DNA from: Ciona intestinalis
Taxonomy: Eukaryota; Chordata; Ascidiacea; Phlebobranchia; Cionidae
Length of the DNA: 64,000 bases
Assembly (NCBI RefSeq): GCF_000224145.3
Contig: NW_004190455.1
Coordinates: 85,602-149,601 of the forward strand
Direction: 5' to 3'
A program made the translations under genes and the position numbers. Numbering within the stretch: the first letter of the stretch is position 1; the number at the start of each line of letters is the position of its first letter. Shown here one piece after another: positions 61,472 through 64,000 of this stretch. The notes beneath the pieces are model-generated. The model was not told the DNA's origin. It was given only the letters and a program-made list of their open reading frames with translations, and did not search any database.

Positions 61472-62460
61472 GGCTTTGTTTAAAATCCTTGTGGCAGTGA
61501 AACAACTTAATCATTAAACAAATATAATATTTTAATTAAAAGCTCTGTGAAACAAAATTAAAGCATTAGAACAACAATATAATATACAAAAAAGGAATTT
61601 TTGGGACTGAAAATATCATTAAATTTTTAACTTTTTTTACAAATATTTATATTTCTACGTCGTACTAACGCATTTTCTGTTTAAACTGCAACTTCTGCTA
61701 CACAAATTCTACACTTAATAAGTACATACTTGAAAAAAAATAGCTATTTAGACCGTAATTAGACGTACACACCAAACAACCATGTTTGGAAATAAAATTC
61801 CTTTTTGTTTCGATTCCCGCTGATAATCGTAAATCTGGTACCCGGTCAGCTTTTGCACTATTGAGAACAAGAGAGCAATCTTAAGAAAAACAATTCATTT
61901 GGTACAAAAAGTAGCAACATTTATATATCAACAATGAACTTTCATGTTTGTTCTTGCATGGTGTAGCAACTTTACTTATGACGTATTGCGGTTATTATAT
62001 TCTGTATATCTCATTGTCGTGTGTTTGTATATGTTGGTGCTTTTTTTTCGTTTTAAATATAACTCAATCTTTGCTACCGTAATAGGTGCGATAAACTAAT
62101 ATATATTTACAATAGAGTAGCCTACTCTGTGACAAATTAGACAGCCTATCAGTGTTACCCACAGCCGTTTAAATGTTTAAAACATGTTTATCTACGGAGA
62201 CAGTGTTATTACTGGGTTGAAAAGTAATCCCTTGAAGACGCAATTACGTCATTCTTTGAAGTCACGTATGGTGATCTGACGTCACTCTTCCATGACGTAA
62301 CAATATCCTGATATCATACCATTGGGCAATGAAGCAGATAGTAGGCTACAACCGGTTAATATTTTATTTTTTCAGCAGCACGTGTAGTAGTTACACAAAA
62401 CAAATTAAACGTGATGACTTTTATCGGAACTTCTGAAAAATAGAAACAGGATTAAAATAT
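61472..62460. other. KIF23 upstream region
   Basis: AT-rich, no gene seen. A cluster of CRE-like sites is at 62245-62302: ATTACGTCATT, AGTCACGTATG, CTGACGTCACT and CATGACGTAAC. Whether these act on KIF23, 0.8 kb away, is unknown. Confidence 0.45.
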
Positions 62461-62818
62461 CTTCATAGTTTATGTGGCTGGCGTTGGTGGAAAGCCACTA
62501 CGGCACGACAAGCCCCCAGCCAATGGTAGTGGGTTTCTACTCTGGTGAGAAACCCTTTGCTGGATAGACCTTACCCAAGCAAGGTTAAACAAACCATTAG
62601 ACAAAAATAGTAAGGAACATACCAACAAAAAGACAAAAATAGTACAACAAGTGCAGCGACATACATGTGCCAAACATGCAACAGACAAAACAGCTCAATC
62701 ATACAAAAAAGGAACGCAGTCAAAAAGTAATTAACGCGGACATAATCATTGAAACATCTACAAATAAAATATGGTTCAAATCTTAAAGGATAATCATCTG
62801 CAGTGTACACCATATTGG

Positions 62819-63315
62819 ATGTCCGACCGCAAGGAGTCGAAGCCAACAACAACTCTGCATGTCCCAATCAAAAGGTAAGTCGCCATGTTGGTACCGCGAT
62901 ACTCTCGTCGTATCTTCACACAATATAATATCGTCCTGACGTTACCGTACCGAACGCAGGGTCATGACAATGCTCTAACCCACCGTGTCGACGTCGTAGC
63001 GTAATTGTGACGTGGCCATCGTCCCAATCACGCTACATGACGTTTGAATATAAAATTGTAGTTTTTATATTTTATAAGGGTGGGGTTTTATAAGTTTATT
63101 AAGTTAAGTCTAAAGTTATGGACTTTAATTACGCGCATATTATACTGCGTGTTGATATTACTAGAGTATTTGTGTTGGACTTTAATTACGCGCATATTAT
63201 ACTGCGTGTTGATATTACTAGAGTATTTGTGTACCAACACAGCGTTCTCACCAAGCGATCAGGACAATACAGAATCGCTGAAGGGTTTGACCTTTGTGGA
63301 CGAAGTACCCAATAG
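62819..63315 (+). CDS. Tentative two-exon gene, unrecognised
   Basis: 62819-62874 begins with ATG, encodes MSDRKESKPTTTLHVPIK and ends at a perfect donor AAAAG|GTAAGT. In-frame acceptors at TACTAG (63220) or CAACACAG (63241) join it to a frame ending RIAEGFDLCGRSTQ at 63315. A competing frame over the same bases ends LKGLTFVDEVPNRVYNNKI at 63337. I cannot choose between them, and the exon pairing is a guess. Confidence 0.25.
63115..63231 (+). repeat. Direct tandem duplication, 59-bp unit, two copies
   Basis: GGACTTTAATTACGCGCATA through AGAGTATTTGTG occurs twice, the copies identical as read. Confidence 0.93.
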
Positions 63316-63511
63316 AGTGTACAACAACAAAATCTGATCCAGCAAGATAATCGCCATAGTTTTATTGCATATATTTCATAGACATGCAAAATGCACTATA
63401 GTAGTGACTGATTAAAAATAGCTGGCAACATTAGGTCCAGCAGAATAAGAATACAGCAGCGCAGACAAGACACACATACAACACACAACTAATACTTATA
63501 ATACTCAAACC

Positions 63512-63728
63512 TCAAACCGTGTATCCTTTATCGGCGTCTTCGTCTTTGTTCTTCGTCTGCAAAGATAAGGTAGTTACGTCCTAAGAGTAATAGCTGCATA
63601 ACAGGTTGAAAGTTTAGTAATTCTACACCTGTACGTTTATACTGTTTACTTATTTACACCGGTTTACTCATAAACAACGAAATACAATACCTTGCGCTTT
63701 TCTTCGGCAGCTTTATTCGCTGACTTTT
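63512..63728 (-). CDS. 3' exons of an unrecognised Lys/Glu-rich protein
   Basis: 63691-63728 (KSANKAAEEKRK) joins in frame to 63512-63556 (TKNKDEDADKGYTV, stop) through clean GT-AG sites. Upstream exon-like segments at about 63783-63838 and 63907-63967 have splice sites and share TGTGACGTCAC. The nearer one has an in-frame TAG (MTR-stop-KNE) before the junction, so the upstream model fails as it stands. Confidence 0.4.
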
Positions 63729-64000
63729 CTGCAACAATATAATCGTTATTGTCTATGTATATTAATACGTCATAATTACCTTCATTCTTCTATCGTGTCA
63801 TGGCCGCTGTATCCTCTGTGACGTCACATACCATATTCTGCAAACTATTAACTTTGAAACTATATTCAAAGCAAAATAAGTTTGTTTGGAAACATTTAAC
63901 TTACGAAGTGGGTTCTTCTGATTGCGTCATCACCACCTTCGTGACGTCACATCGTCGATGTTTCTAGAAAAGAGCTTATGTACGCTAATAATGCCTATTG

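Noticed and set aside
62571-62867. 98-residue hydrophobic open frame on the minus strand
   Set aside because: No start context, splice partner or recognisable family. The opposite strand holds a better exon candidate ending at a perfect donor.

Overview
The window reads as nuclear DNA of a tunicate, most likely a Ciona species. Genes are compact and split into short exons by GT-AG introns. Predicted proteins resemble vertebrate orthologues but are clearly diverged. Intergenic and intronic DNA is AT-rich and packed with short transposon families (palindromic MITEs, a tRNA-headed composite SINE) of the type known from Ciona. The species name is inference from style and repeats, not from a database match.

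Layout, left to right. 1-3369 (-): 5' two thirds of the 26S proteasome ATPase PSMC1/Rpt2, cut by the window edge. 4927-7471 (+): an unrecognised membrane protein with seven predicted helices; exons 2-3 are repeated in inverted orientation at 7795-8486. 8687-10769 (-): COQ7, ubiquinone biosynthesis. 11117-13307 (-): an inverted copy of a TANGO2 gene and of the last NUBP2 exon, damaged. 15457-18214 (+): a secreted C-type-lectin-like protein. 19000-20124 (+): NUBP2, cytosolic Fe-S assembly. 20690-21531 (+): the second TANGO2 copy. 22334-23009 (+): a 60-residue secreted peptide precursor. 25162-28949 (-): a membrane-anchored COMT-like protein that has lost metal-site residues. 30744-33026 (-): a PLEKHF/phafin PH-FYVE protein. 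33451-33795 (-): ENSA/ARPP19. 36861-46203 (+): a beta-1,4-galactosyltransferase with a long C-terminal extension. 48371-61471 (-): a complete 24-exon KIF23/MKLP1 kinesin-6 with an assembly gap and a duplicated exon. The right edge holds weak fragments of one or two unrecognised genes.

The genes are mostly unrelated housekeeping genes and do not form one pathway. The most unusual biology is structural. Two inverted duplications carry gene parts. The two TANGO2 copies bear different single frameshifts. A 34-bp perfect palindrome sits between 7-bp direct repeats. A Harbinger-like element can be compared with an empty relative of its target site. MITEs occupy most of the longer introns of the galactosyltransferase gene. 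Exon boundaries were derived by hand from splice consensus and reading-frame continuity; total coding lengths are multiples of three for every complete gene model given.
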